64,000 nt of DNA from Flavobacterium sp. (GCF_004211145.1 NZ_SEBS01000014.1:1-64000); one strand, 5' to 3'. Positions 1 to 8,258 are shown, counted from the first letter of the stretch. Notes: generated by a model from the letters alone, not told the origin. Numbers and translations: made by a program.

Positions 1-494
1 GCGATCGTGTCGGCGTTCGTGTTGAGCAACTGGCCGTTTCCATCGTGCGTTATCGGCGCGAAAACGGGGAAAAATCCAGCACCAAGCAGTCGCGTCAACC
101 CATCGGAATTCACGTTTTCGACATCGCCCACAAAACCGAAATCAATTGCTTTCACCAGACGCTTTTTACTTAAAATCAAATTGCCGTCGGCGCCTGAAAC
201 ACCGATTGCGGCAAGCCCCAAAGACTGCAGTTTCGCAACGATCGATTTGTTGATCCAGCCCGCGTAACTCATCACCGCAACCTCGAGCATGGCTTCGTCG
301 GTGATGCGACGACCTTCGTGGAACTTGGCTTCGATGCCGAGTTTTTCGGCCAATCGCGTCGCGAGTTTTCCGCCTCCGTGCACGAGGATTTTTGCTCCGT
401 TAAGGTTTGCAAAATCCAGCAAAACCTCGTTCAAAACGGCTGGCTCGTCGAGCACGTTTCCTCCTATTTTCAATATTGTCAGTTCAGGTTTCAT
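1..494 (-). CDS. argB: Acetylglutamate kinase family (ArgB), 3' end cut by window
   Basis: Phosphorylates the gamma-carboxyl of N-acyl-glutamate, the second step of arginine synthesis, in the cytoplasm. The first 164 residues are visible. They begin MKPELTILKIGGNVLDE, the family's N-terminal lysine/glycine nucleotide loop, followed by VHGGGK near residue 40 and an NADT motif close to the cut end; both are typical of amino-acid kinases. The ATG at 494 overlaps the TGA of the upstream argF' gene (ATGA), which fixes the start and implies translational coupling. The gene runs off the left edge, so roughly the last 90-100 residues of a normal 255-260 are missing. It is last visible in the operon. 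If the pathway uses succinylated intermediates, as its partner carbamoyltransferase suggests, the substrate would be N-succinylglutamate. Confidence 0.9.
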   Translation of the reverse strand, partial: MKPELTILKIGGNVLDEPAVLNEVLLDFANLNGAKILVHGGGKLATRLAEKLGIEAKFHEGRRITDEAMLEVAVMSYAGWINKSIVAKLQSLGLAAIGVSGADGNLILSKKRLVKAIDFGFVGDVENVNSDGLTRLLGAGFFPVFAPITHDGNGQLLNTNADTI

Positions 495-1438
495 AGGTTG
501 TCGAGGATTTCATGAAGCACGGCTTGTGCCGCGAACTTTCGATTATTGGCTTGCGGAATCACGATCGAGGATTCGCTGTCGAGCACGTCGTCGGTCACGA
601 TCATGTTGCGTCGGACGGGCAGACAATGCATGAATTTCGCGTTATTCGTGCGTTTCATTTTTTCGGCCGAAACCGTCCAGCCCAAATCTTCCGACAGGAT
701 TTTTCCATATTCGCTGAACGAGCTCCAGTTTTTCGCGTAAATGAAATCGGCATCTTCGAAAGCTTTATTTTGATCGTGCGTGATCGCGCAGCCTTCGGTA
801 ATTTTCGGGTCGAGGTCGTAACCTTGAGGATTCGCGATTATGAAATCGACATCGGACATTTTCATGATTTTTACGAACGAATTCGGAACCGCGTGCGGCA
901 ATGCCTTCGGGTGCGGCGCCCAAGTCAACACGACTTTCGGACGTTTTTTGGTCGAAAACTCACGAATCGTCAACGCGTCGGCGACGGCCTGAAGCGGATG
1001 TTCGCTCGAGCCTTCCAAACTCACGACGGGAACCGACGCAAACTTTTTGAACGACGAGATCACGTGTTCCGAAACATCTTTTTCCTTGTCGGTCAAAGTC
1101 GGAAAACTCCGCACGGCCAAAATATCGCAATATTGGGAAACGACTTGCGCGGCTTCGCGGATGTGTTCGGCCTTGTTGCCGTTCATCACGACGCCGTCCT
1201 CGAATTCGAGCAGCCAGCCTTCGGTGTTCAAATTCATGACCATCGCATTCATCCCGAGGTTCGACGCGGCTTTTTGCGTACTCAGGCGCGTGCGCAGGCT
1301 CGGATTGAAAAACAGCAATCCTATGGTTTTGCGCTTGCCTAGATCTTCGCGCGAATACGGCTCGGATTTTAGTTTGGCGGCCAGATCGAGTAAGGTTTCG
1401 AGGTTTTCGATAACATCTACCGAAGTGAAATTCTTCAT
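491..1438 (-). CDS. argF': N-succinylornithine (or N-acetylornithine) carbamoyltransferase
   Basis: Transfers carbamoyl from carbamoyl phosphate to an N-acylated ornithine. This is the Bacteroidetes/Xanthomonas variant of arginine synthesis, in which the acyl group is removed after carbamoylation. The 315-residue protein has the carbamoyl-phosphate loop FFNPSLRTRLST (residues 43-54), HPLQ near 148 and HCLPVRRN near 272. It aligns without gaps over its first 92 residues, from memory, with the Bacteroides fragilis enzyme. At the position that sets acyl preference (Pro90 in B. fragilis, Glu92 in the Xanthomonas acetylornithine enzyme) it has Ala90, in NGNKAEH. Mutating Glu92 to Pro, Ser, Val or Ala is reported to switch the Xanthomonas enzyme to succinylornithine, so succinylornithine is the more likely substrate by inference. 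Both gene ends overlap neighbours by ATGA. Confidence 0.9.
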   Translation of the reverse strand: MKNFTSVDVIENLETLLDLAAKLKSEPYSREDLGKRKTIGLLFFNPSLRTRLSTQKAASNLGMNAMVMNLNTEGWLLEFEDGVVMNGNKAEHIREAAQVVSQYCDILAVRSFPTLTDKEKDVSEHVISSFKKFASVPVVSLEGSSEHPLQAVADALTIREFSTKKRPKVVLTWAPHPKALPHAVPNSFVKIMKMSDVDFIIANPQGYDLDPKITEGCAITHDQNKAFEDADFIYAKNWSSFSEYGKILSEDLGWTVSAEKMKRTNNAKFMHCLPVRRNMIVTDDVLDSESSIVIPQANNRKFAAQAVLHEILDNL

Positions 1439-2592
1439 GTCGCGACAGTTGAAGGTTGAACAATGGATTCCAGCGCCAAGGCCAGTTTCGCAAAAAAGAA
1501 ATCGACGTTAGGTTTTGTGATCGACAGCGGCGGCAAAATACGAAGCAGGTTTTTCTGGCTTGCGTTTCCCGTGAAAATGCCGTGTTCGTAGATCAATTTT
1601 CTTCGAAGTTCGGCGATCTCAAAATCGAATTCGAGACCGAGCATCAAACCGCGGCCTTTAACTTTCTTGACCTGCGAAATTTCGCTTGCTTTCTGCTGGA
1701 AATAATTGCTGACGTCGTTGACATTCGAAAGCAGATTTTCGTTTTTAATCACATCCAAAACCGACAAAGCCGCCGCGCACGCCAAATGATTTCCGCCGAA
1801 AGTCGTACCAAGCAAGCCGTGGGACGCTTTGAATTCGGGCGAAATCAAAATCCCGCCGATCGGGAAACCGTTGCCCATTCCTTTTGCAATTGAAATGATG
1901 TCGGGTTTTATGTTATGATGTTGGTGCGCGAAAAATGTCCCGCTTCGGCCGTAACCGCTTTGGATTTCGTCGAGAATCAAAACGGCATTTTGTTTTTTCG
2001 TTTCGGCCGACAGGAATTGGAAAAATTTGGTCGATGCTTCGTCCAATCCGCCGACGCCTTGAATTCCTTCGATGATGACGCAGGCGACGTCGCCCTTTTT
2101 TAGTTCGTCGGAAACCGATTTTTCATCGTTCAATTCAAAAAAAAGGACCTGGTGCGAATTGATCGGCGCGACGATCGATTTGTTGTCGGTTGCGGCGACT
2201 GCGGCCGAAGTTCGTCCGTGAAAACTCTTCCTGAACGCGATTACTTTCGATTTCTTCGTGTGGAACGATGCGAGCTTGAGCGCGTTCTCGTTGGCTTCGG
2301 CTCCCGAATTGCACAGGAAAAGCGAGTAATCCTGATATCCTGAAAACGCACAGAGTTTCTCGGCCAACGCATTTTGCAACGGATTTTGGATCGAATTGGA
2401 ATAAAACCCGATCTTCGAAACCTGATCAAAAACGGCTTTTACGTAGTCCGGATGCGAATGCCCGATCGAAATCACGCCGTGACCTCCGTAGAAATCAAGG
2501 AATTCCCGACCGCTTTCATCGTACACTTTGCTGCCCGAAGCGCGAACCGGCGTGATGTCGTACAAAGGATAAACGTCAAATAAATTTTTCAT
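1435..2592 (-). CDS. argD: Acylornithine aminotransferase
   Basis: A class III PLP aminotransferase of 385 residues that converts N-acyl-glutamate semialdehyde to N-acyl-ornithine in the cytoplasm. The substrate/cofactor stretch CNSGAEANENALKLA lies at about 94-108. The PLP-ring aspartate is in LILDEIQSGYGR (Asp208), and the Schiff-base lysine is Lys237 in IAKGMGNGFPIGG. These are the hallmarks of the ArgD/acetylornithine transaminase branch rather than GABA or DAPA transaminases, and position in the arg operon supports it. Its TGA overlaps the ATG of the carbamoyltransferase gene, and a 10-base gap separates it from argC upstream. Acetylated or succinylated substrate cannot be told from the sequence. 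Confidence 0.9.
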   Translation of the reverse strand: MKNLFDVYPLYDITPVRASGSKVYDESGREFLDFYGGHGVISIGHSHPDYVKAVFDQVSKIGFYSNSIQNPLQNALAEKLCAFSGYQDYSLFLCNSGAEANENALKLASFHTKKSKVIAFRKSFHGRTSAAVAATDNKSIVAPINSHQVLFFELNDEKSVSDELKKGDVACVIIEGIQGVGGLDEASTKFFQFLSAETKKQNAVLILDEIQSGYGRSGTFFAHQHHNIKPDIISIAKGMGNGFPIGGILISPEFKASHGLLGTTFGGNHLACAAALSVLDVIKNENLLSNVNDVSNYFQQKASEISQVKKVKGRGLMLGLEFDFEIAELRRKLIYEHGIFTGNASQKNLLRILPPLSITKPNVDFFFAKLALALESIVQPSTVAT

Positions 2593-2602
2593 CGCGAATG
2601 GA

Positions 2603-3580
2603 TTAGAAGCCGGACGCTTTGAGCTTCAGCCCAGCGGTCTCGTCAAGGTTCAACATTAGGTTCATGTTTTGGATCGCCTGTCCTGACGCGCCTTTGACGA
2701 GATTATCGATCACCGAAGTCAACAATAAATACTCACCTTTTTGCTCCAGGCTAATCAGCGATTTGTTTGTTTGCAGTACCGTTTTCAGGCCGATGTTTTG
2801 GGTCGTGACGTTTACGAAAGGCTCTTTATCATAGAATTCCTCGTAGGTTTTTAATACTTCGGCGAACGGGATTTCGAGTTTCGTATATAGGGTCGCAAAA
2901 ATACCACGCGTAAAATCTCCTCGATTTGGAATGAACAACAAATTCCCGATTTCGGACGATGAGATCTCGCTCAAATTCTGATTGATTTCGCCCAAATGCT
3001 GATGTTCGAACGCTTTATAATGCGACATATTTCCCGTTCGATACGGATGATGCGAGGTCGCCGACAACTGCGCTCCAGCGCCCGTACTTCCAGTCGTGGC
3101 GTTGATATGGACGTCGCTTTTTAGCCATGCGTTTTGCGCGAGCGGAAGCAATGCCAATTGGATCGCCGTTGCAAAACAACCGGGATTCGCGATGGCGTTC
3201 GATTTCGAAATCGCAACCCTGTTCAACTCGGGAAGCCCGTACACGAATGTCCGATCCTGGAAATTCGCGTCGGCCGCCAAGCGGAAATCGTTGCCGAGAT
3301 CGATGATTTTCGTCTCTTGTGGAAATGGGTGAAGCGATAGGAATTCCTTTGATTTTCCGTGCCCGAGGCAGAAAAATACGACGTCGACGTCGGTGTTGAC
3401 CTCAGATGTAAAGTCGGGTAAATTTTCTCCAATCAAATCCTGATGCACAAAATGTACAGGTTTCCCCGCGAAGGTCGTACTGTACACAAAATCGATCTCG
3501 ACTTGCGGATGATTGACGAGTAATCGAAGCAATTCGCCTCCCGTGTAGCCCGAGGCGCCGATGATTCCTACCTTATTCAT
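2603..3580 (-). CDS. argC: N-acetyl-gamma-glutamyl-phosphate reductase
   Basis: NADPH-dependent reductase of N-acyl-glutamyl phosphate to the semialdehyde, the third arginine step. The 325-residue protein starts with the Rossmann signature GIIGASGYTGGELLRLL (residues 5-21). The catalytic cysteine is Cys135 in IANPGCFATAIQLALLPL, the classical ArgC active-site motif. A conserved His-containing segment, ATSHHPYRTGNMSHYKAFEH, follows in the substrate domain. Length matches the type 1 ArgC family. The start overlaps the 3' end of argG by 8 bases, consistent with coupled translation within the operon. Confidence 0.93.
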   Translation of the reverse strand: MNKVGIIGASGYTGGELLRLLVNHPQVEIDFVYSTTFAGKPVHFVHQDLIGENLPDFTSEVNTDVDVVFFCLGHGKSKEFLSLHPFPQETKIIDLGNDFRLAADANFQDRTFVYGLPELNRVAISKSNAIANPGCFATAIQLALLPLAQNAWLKSDVHINATTGSTGAGAQLSATSHHPYRTGNMSHYKAFEHQHLGEINQNLSEISSSEIGNLLFIPNRGDFTRGIFATLYTKLEIPFAEVLKTYEEFYDKEPFVNVTTQNIGLKTVLQTNKSLISLEQKGEYLLLTSVIDNLVKGASGQAIQNMNLMLNLDETAGLKLKASGF

Positions 3581-4772
3581 AATTTTCTTGGTTTACCTGC
3601 GAATAAATCGCTTGGGCGTTGCCCGTTAATTTGATGAAACCTTTGGCGTCATCGGCACTCCAGGCGTTGTTCATTTCACCGTATTGCCCGAATTGGGTGT
3701 TCATGAGATCGTGATCGGACTCGATTCCGTCAAGCGAAAAATGATACGGACGCAACGTTGCCGTGACGATTCCCGTAACATTCGCCTGCGTATCGGCCAA
3801 AAAGGTTTCGATGTTGCGCATCACGGGATCGAGATATTGGCCTTCGTGGAACAACATGCCGTACCAATTCCCGAGTTGTTCTTTCCAGTATTGCTGCCAT
3901 TTCGAAAGCACGTGTTTCTCGAGCAGATGATGGGCTTTTATGATAACGAGCGGTGCGGCAGCTTCGAATCCGACGCGACCTTTAATGCCGATGATCGTAT
4001 CGCCGACATGGATATCGCGCCCGATACCGAACGCCGACGCGATGTTTTCGAGTGCGACGATATTGGTTGACGGTTTGTCGAAATATCCGTTCAACCCGAC
4101 AAGTTCGCCCTTTTCAAAATGAAGCGTGACTTTTTGAGGTTCCGACGTTTCGACTTGCGATGGAAAGGCGCTTTCGGGCAACGGAAGATGCGATGTCAAC
4201 GTCTCTTTTCCTCCAACCGATGTTCCCCAAATGCCTTTGTTGATCGAATATTGCGCCTTTTCCCACGAATATTCCACGCCGTTTTGCTGCAGCCATTCGA
4301 CTTCCTGCTGACGGCTAAGTTTCAAATCTCTTATGGGAGTTATGATTTCAATTTCAGGTGCGATGGTTCGGAAAATCAAATCGAAACGGATTTGGTCGTT
4401 TCCGGCTCCGGTGCTGCCGTGTGCGATCGCGTCGGCGCCTATCTGTTTGGCGAATTGTATGGCTTCGATGGCCTGGAAAACGCGTTCGGCCGAAACCGAT
4501 AACGGATAAGTGTTGTTTTTGAGCACGTTCCCGTAAATGAGAAAACGGATCGCCTCGTCGTAATATTTATCGATGATATCTCGGTTCACATGCGCTTTAC
4601 TGCCGAGCTCGTAGCCGCGCTTTTCGATCGAATCGAGTTCATCGGCCGAAAATCCTCCCGTATTCACGAGAATCGTATGCACTTCATAACCTTGCTGCTG
4701 CAGATATTTGAGGCAAAATGAGGTGTCAAGGCCGCCGCTGTAGGCCAGGACTATTTTTTTTATCGCTGTCAT
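3573..4772 (-). CDS. argG: Argininosuccinate synthase
   Basis: Condenses citrulline and aspartate with ATP to argininosuccinate, the penultimate arginine step. The 399-residue protein opens with the ATP-pyrophosphatase P-loop AYSGGLDTSFCLKYL (SGGLDTS at residues 12-18). AHGSTGAGNDQIRF, near residue 116, is the aspartate/citrulline-binding signature. Length is normal for the family. It is unusual only in being second in a fully overlapped arg operon: its ATG overlaps the acyltransferase stop by ATGA, and its 3' end overlaps argC by 8 bases. argH (argininosuccinate lyase) is not in this window and may lie beyond the left edge. Confidence 0.95.
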   Translation of the reverse strand: MTAIKKIVLAYSGGLDTSFCLKYLQQQGYEVHTILVNTGGFSADELDSIEKRGYELGSKAHVNRDIIDKYYDEAIRFLIYGNVLKNNTYPLSVSAERVFQAIEAIQFAKQIGADAIAHGSTGAGNDQIRFDLIFRTIAPEIEIITPIRDLKLSRQQEVEWLQQNGVEYSWEKAQYSINKGIWGTSVGGKETLTSHLPLPESAFPSQVETSEPQKVTLHFEKGELVGLNGYFDKPSTNIVALENIASAFGIGRDIHVGDTIIGIKGRVGFEAAAPLVIIKAHHLLEKHVLSKWQQYWKEQLGNWYGMLFHEGQYLDPVMRNIETFLADTQANVTGIVTATLRPYHFSLDGIESDHDLMNTQFGQYGEMNNAWSADDAKGFIKLTGNAQAIYSQVNQENYE

Positions 4773-5422
4773 GTCGTAGTTGTTTGTTTCGATTTGAGTT
4801 TCGGCTTTTCTTTTTTGAGGAAAAGCGCTTGCTTGATGCTTTTCAACCGCGAGAGTACTTTTTGGTTGAATGTATATTTTTCGCGGTTCTTGTCTTTTTC
4901 AGGATCGTAAAGCATGCCCGTGCACAAGCACATTTTGTAGTCCTTGCGTTGCAGTATGTCGAAATTCGTGCAGCCGCTGCAGCCTTTCCAAAAACTCGGA
5001 TCGTCAGTCAGTTCTGAAAACGGGACGGGCTTGTAACCGAGTTCGGAGTTGATTTTCATAACGGCCAAACCCGTCGTGATCCCGAATATTTTTGCGCCCG
5101 GAAACTTCTCCTGCGAATATTCGAAAACTCTTGTCTTGATGCTTTTCGCGAGTCCGAGATTCCTGAAATCGGGATGCACGATCAATCCGCTGTTGGCCAC
5201 GAACTTGCCGTGCTGCCAGCTTTCGATATAGCAGAATCCGGCGAAACGGTCACCATCGACTGCAATTATTGCGTCGCCATTCTGCATCTTGTTCAGGATG
5301 TATTCGGGCGAGCGTTTGGCAATTCCGGTTCCGCGAAGCAAAGCCGAAGCTTCGATGGTGTCGCAAATTTCCTGTGCGAAACGATAATGTGCTTCACGGG
5401 CGACCACGATTGAGATACCCAT
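4769..5422 (-). CDS. GNAT acyltransferase, candidate glutamate N-acyltransferase of the arg operon
   Basis: A 217-residue GNAT-fold protein that is first in the arginine operon, in the place where an enzyme for glutamate N-acylation (ArgA role) is needed. The acyl-CoA-binding beta4-alpha3 region is VANSGLIVHPDFRNLGLAKSIK (about 75-96). After it comes GITTGLAVMKINSELGYKPV, then a stretch with Cys148, Cys151, Cys165 and Cys167, arranged C-x2-C-x13-C-x-C. That cluster could bind a metal or be redox active. The C-terminus is a lysine-rich tail (KKEKPKLKSKQTTTT). No other argA or argJ is seen here. Acylation of glutamate with acetyl- or succinyl-CoA is inferred from operon position and not proven by motifs. 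The ATGA junction with argG makes co-expression near certain. Confidence 0.75.
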   Translation of the reverse strand: MGISIVVAREAHYRFAQEICDTIEASALLRGTGIAKRSPEYILNKMQNGDAIIAVDGDRFAGFCYIESWQHGKFVANSGLIVHPDFRNLGLAKSIKTRVFEYSQEKFPGAKIFGITTGLAVMKINSELGYKPVPFSELTDDPSFWKGCSGCTNFDILQRKDYKMCLCTGMLYDPEKDKNREKYTFNQKVLSRLKSIKQALFLKKEKPKLKSKQTTTT

Positions 5423-5639
5423 TGTGTTGAAATTTGATTGTACGTAAACTGAAAACTATTTGGGGAAGGGAACCGGACGCATCGGTTCATGAAGATCGCA
5501 GACCTTACGGTCGGAATCGTCGTCGGCTTGCAAAAGATGCAAAAACCGAAATCGAAGCCAATGGGCTGAAAGGGGAAAAAAGGGAAATGGAATTTTTCAA
5601 AACAAATACAAAAAGGTTACAAAATCACGAGTCAAGAAC

Positions 5640-5714
5640 TTAAGCCTGCTTAGCTGTTCCTGGTCGTCGTCGCGGTGAAGTAAGCGCGATATGATTATGT
5701 GCCTTTGTATTCAT
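5640..5714 (-). CDS. Candidate arginine leader peptide (24 aa)
   Basis: A short reading frame on the same strand as the arg operon, 217 bases upstream of its first gene. It starts ATG at 5714, ends TAA at 5640, and its C-terminal half reads ALTSPRRRPGTAKQA, with three consecutive Arg codons (CGA CGA CGA). Short peptides rich in the pathway's amino acid upstream of biosynthetic operons are the hallmark of ribosome-mediated attenuation. A TAAATTTG -7-like promoter element ends only 5 bases before the ATG, so the transcript may begin almost at the start codon. I see no clean hairpin plus U-run between this frame and the operon, so the mechanism is open. A longer in-frame extension upstream would run through the promoter element and is unlikely. 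Confidence 0.55.
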   Translation of the reverse strand: MNTKAHNHIALTSPRRRPGTAKQA

Positions 5715-5719
5715 GGTAG

Positions 5720-5727
5720 CAAATTTA
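5720..5727 (-). promoter_or_regulatory. -7 element upstream of the arginine leader peptide
   Basis: On the minus strand this reads TAAATTTG, a full match to the Bacteroidetes -7 consensus TAnnTTTG. No TTTG/TTG is found at the usual 17-23 base distance upstream, so the -33 half is weak or absent. Transcription would begin close to the ATG at 5714. Confidence 0.45.
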
Positions 5728-5802
5728 TAGTATTTGAAAACTTTACCCGTCATTTTTGATGCTAAAAAAATACTAATTTCGTCGAAACCGTTTTCGGACG
5801 TT

Positions 5803-5842
5803 AAAAAAAATAGGCCTCGAGAATTTCGAAGCCTATTTTTTA
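5803..5842 (-). terminator. Terminator after the tail-specific protease gene
   Basis: An inverted repeat with arms AAAAATAGGC and GCCTATTTTT, extended inward by partial TCGA/TCGA pairing, lies 19 bases beyond the protease stop. A/T runs on both sides make it usable in either direction, but only the minus-strand gene ends here. Confidence 0.75.
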
Positions 5843-5860
5843 AGATTTTGACAAAATATA

Positions 5861-8098
5861 TTACGGATTGACCGTCTTGTCTTTTTTCATGCTTACCGTT
5901 TTGGTGGTTTTCGACTGCAAATCGTCGAGAATGTTCACCGCTTCGTCCACATAAATGTCCTTGTTGAGGCTTTCGTGCCATCTCTTGCGTTTTTCCTTGA
6001 GCAAATCGTCTTTCACGATCTGATCTTTCTCATACGGCAACGACTCGAACTTAAGGCTGTTGTGGTATTCTGAAAGCACTTTGTATTTCTTGGCTTTTTC
6101 CTCGAGTGAATTTTGTTCGTTACGGAACTTATCGAGTTTTAGGCTGTACACATTTTCTTCGCTGCGATCGTTGATCCATTTCGCGTTCTCGTCGATAAGC
6201 TTGAACTGTTGGTTCGCGGCCATACGCTTGCGGCTGTTCTCGATGGCGACGTTGAAATTCGATTGCTTATTCCAGACCTTATAATCGGCGGGATCGATTT
6301 TATCCCACGGCATTGCATTGTCGATATCGCGCTCACCCATTTTCACGTACGAATAACGATCGGGCATCGCCACATCGCTGCTCACACCGTCGAGCTGGGT
6401 CGAACCTCCATTGATCCTATAGAACTTTTGGGTCGTCGTTTTAAGCGCTCCCAAATCGCCGTAGTCGCTGTTGCGTACGAAGTTATTCAGATCAATCACG
6501 TTCTGCACGGTTCCTTTTCCGTATGTCTGCTTGCTCCCGATGATCACGCCTCGTTTGTAATCTTGGATCGCGGCTGCCAAAATCTCTGAAGCCGAAGCCG
6601 AGAAACTGTTTACCATGATCACGAGCGGACCGTCGTATTCTACCTTCGGATCTTTGTCATACAAGACTTCTTTCTTCTTTCCGGCCGATTTCACCTGAAC
6701 GATCGGGCCTTCATCGATGAACAATCCGGCGATATCGACCACGGTTTTAAGAGAACCGCCTCCGTTGTCGCGCACGTCGAGGATGATTCCCTGGACATTT
6801 TCTTTTTTAAGGCGCTCGACTTCAAGTGCGATATCTTTTCCGGCATCGCGAGCGTTCGCATTGTCAAAGTCGATGTAGAATTTAGGCAGGTAAATCATGC
6901 CGTATTTCATTCCGTTCTTCTCGATGATCGTCGATTTGGCGTACGTTTCCTCGATTTCGACTTCATCGCGGATGATTGAAATCACTTTCATCGTCCCGTC
7001 GGCTTTTTTGACAGACAAGCGAACCTCAGTTCCTTTTGGACCTTTGATCTTTTTCACGACATCGTCAAGACGCATCCCGACAACATCGACAGGCTCTTTG
7101 TCGCCTTGCCCGACTTTGAGGATGACGTCGCCCGATTCGAGTTCTTTTCCTCTCCAAGCAGGTCCGCCTGAAATAAGTTCGGTGATTTCAGTGAAGTCGT
7201 TTTTCTTTTGCAGACGCGCACCGATTCCTTCGAGTTTTCCGCTCATCGAAACGTCGAAACGCTCTTTTTCATCGGGTGGAAAATAAGATGTATGCGGATC
7301 GAAACGCGATGCGATTGCGTTGATGTATACTGAGAACCAATCGTTCCTGTCCAAATCGTCGATGAAACCGAAGTATTCGTTAAGCGATTTCAACGAACTT
7401 TCACGTGTTTCCTTTTCAAGTTCGGCAAATGATTTCTTCTCGATTTTAACGGCTTCTTCTTTCTTTTTCTCGAGTACTCTTTGGGCGTCTTCCTGGCTGT
7501 CTTCTTCAAGCGTGGCCGATGGTTTTTCGACCTTCGCCTTGCCTTCCTGCAAATCGAGTTTGTCGGCCAATGAAGAAAGCGTCGACAATTTTACCTGCTT
7601 GCGCCATTTCTCTTTGAGCTCGGCTGTGGTTTTGGCGTACGGAAGCTTCTCGGAATCCGTGTTGAAACTCTCGTCTACATTATAGTCGAACGGTTTGTCG
7701 AGAATTTCCTTATAATAGACTTTGCTCTCTTTGATGCGTTCCAACAAACGGTTGTACGTCAAATTGAAGAACGATAAATCCTTGTTCTTGATCTGGTCGT
7801 CGAGCTGGGTTTCGTACTTCACGAAATCATCGATGTCCGACTGCAGGAAAAAACGCTTCGACGGATCGAGCGCCGCAATGTAATCCTTGTAGATTCCTTT
7901 TGAGAAATTGTCGTCCATGTTCGCAGGGTCGTAATGACCGCGCTCGATGACGAACGTCAGGAGTTCAAGAAGGACTTTGTCTTTCTCAGGGTCGCCCGAA
8001 TCTTTTTTGGGCATGAAACTCCATAGGGCTGCCGCGAGGACCGCGACACACAAGATAACTTTATAATTCCTTTTCATATAGCGCAGGATTGCATTCAT
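5861..8098 (-). CDS. prc: Carboxy-terminal processing (tail-specific) protease, S41A
   Basis: A periplasmic serine protease of 745 residues, membrane-anchored by one N-terminal segment (residues 13-28). It trims or degrades envelope proteins from their C-termini. Order of parts: N-terminal helical domain (about 40-250), PDZ domain with ITELISGGPAWRGKELESGD (about 305-324), then the S41 domain. The catalytic dyad sits in VNSFSASASEILAAA (Ser about 502) and QTYGKGTVQ (Lys528), matching Ser452/Lys477 spacing of E. coli Prc within one residue. The long C-terminal helical extension also matches Prc rather than short CtpA. A TTTG-N19-TACCTTTA promoter lies about 70 bases upstream, and a terminator follows the stop. 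It appears to be monocistronic. Confidence 0.92.
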   Translation of the reverse strand: MNAILRYMKRNYKVILCVAVLAAALWSFMPKKDSGDPEKDKVLLELLTFVIERGHYDPANMDDNFSKGIYKDYIAALDPSKRFFLQSDIDDFVKYETQLDDQIKNKDLSFFNLTYNRLLERIKESKVYYKEILDKPFDYNVDESFNTDSEKLPYAKTTAELKEKWRKQVKLSTLSSLADKLDLQEGKAKVEKPSATLEEDSQEDAQRVLEKKKEEAVKIEKKSFAELEKETRESSLKSLNEYFGFIDDLDRNDWFSVYINAIASRFDPHTSYFPPDEKERFDVSMSGKLEGIGARLQKKNDFTEITELISGGPAWRGKELESGDVILKVGQGDKEPVDVVGMRLDDVVKKIKGPKGTEVRLSVKKADGTMKVISIIRDEVEIEETYAKSTIIEKNGMKYGMIYLPKFYIDFDNANARDAGKDIALEVERLKKENVQGIILDVRDNGGGSLKTVVDIAGLFIDEGPIVQVKSAGKKKEVLYDKDPKVEYDGPLVIMVNSFSASASEILAAAIQDYKRGVIIGSKQTYGKGTVQNVIDLNNFVRNSDYGDLGALKTTTQKFYRINGGSTQLDGVSSDVAMPDRYSYVKMGERDIDNAMPWDKIDPADYKVWNKQSNFNVAIENSRKRMAANQQFKLIDENAKWINDRSEENVYSLKLDKFRNEQNSLEEKAKKYKVLSEYHNSLKFESLPYEKDQIVKDDLLKEKRKRWHESLNKDIYVDEAVNILDDLQSKTTKTVSMKKDKTVNP

Positions 8099-8169
8099 TT
8101 CTGGGGTTTAAAACGGGCAATTTAATGAAAAATTATGCCGTAGTTCGCGGGTTCCGTATAATTTTTTGT

Positions 8170-8200
8170 TAAAGGTACTAAATTAAGAATGGCTTTCAAA
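8170..8200 (-). promoter_or_regulatory. Promoter of the tail-specific protease gene
   Basis: Read on the minus strand: TTTG (8200-8197), exactly 19 bases, then TACCTTTA (8177-8170). This matches the Bacteroidetes -33/-7 pair (TTTG-N19-TAnnTTTG) except for the last base. It leaves a leader of about 65 bases before the start at 8098. Confidence 0.7.
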
Positions 8201-8258
8201 AATGCGTATTTTTGCTTGTTCCGTTCCCGATTAGTACCGATTTCGTACTTTTTGTTAC

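Larger units (their letters stand above)
5423..5860 (-). promoter_or_regulatory. Arg operon leader region
   Basis: This 438-base gap holds the candidate leader peptide (5640-5714), its -7 element (5720-5727) and the terminator of the upstream protease gene (5803-5842). Between the leader stop and the first operon gene the RNA-like strand is pyrimidine-rich, with several short U-runs. There is one weak pairing of GGCTT (near 5560) with AAGCC (near 5530), but no strong intrinsic terminator. Small open frames seen here in other phases look like chance. Confidence 0.45.

Noticed and set aside
512..1342. 276-codon plus-strand frame opposite the carbamoyltransferase gene
   Set aside because: It is the antisense shadow of a clearly coding gene; the composition is odd (Arg, His and Phe rich) and no domain is visible. 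The same applies to frames at 18020-18826, 35338-36144, 38787-39818, 42116-43030 and 59352-60356.
5434..5643. 69-codon plus-strand frame in the arg leader region
   Set aside because: It is antisense to the leader, has no promoter, and ends within the leader peptide frame.
5640..5981. 113-codon minus-strand frame ending in the Arg leader
   Set aside because: It runs through the protease gene's 3' end, a terminator and a promoter element. Only the last 24 codons make sense as a leader peptide.
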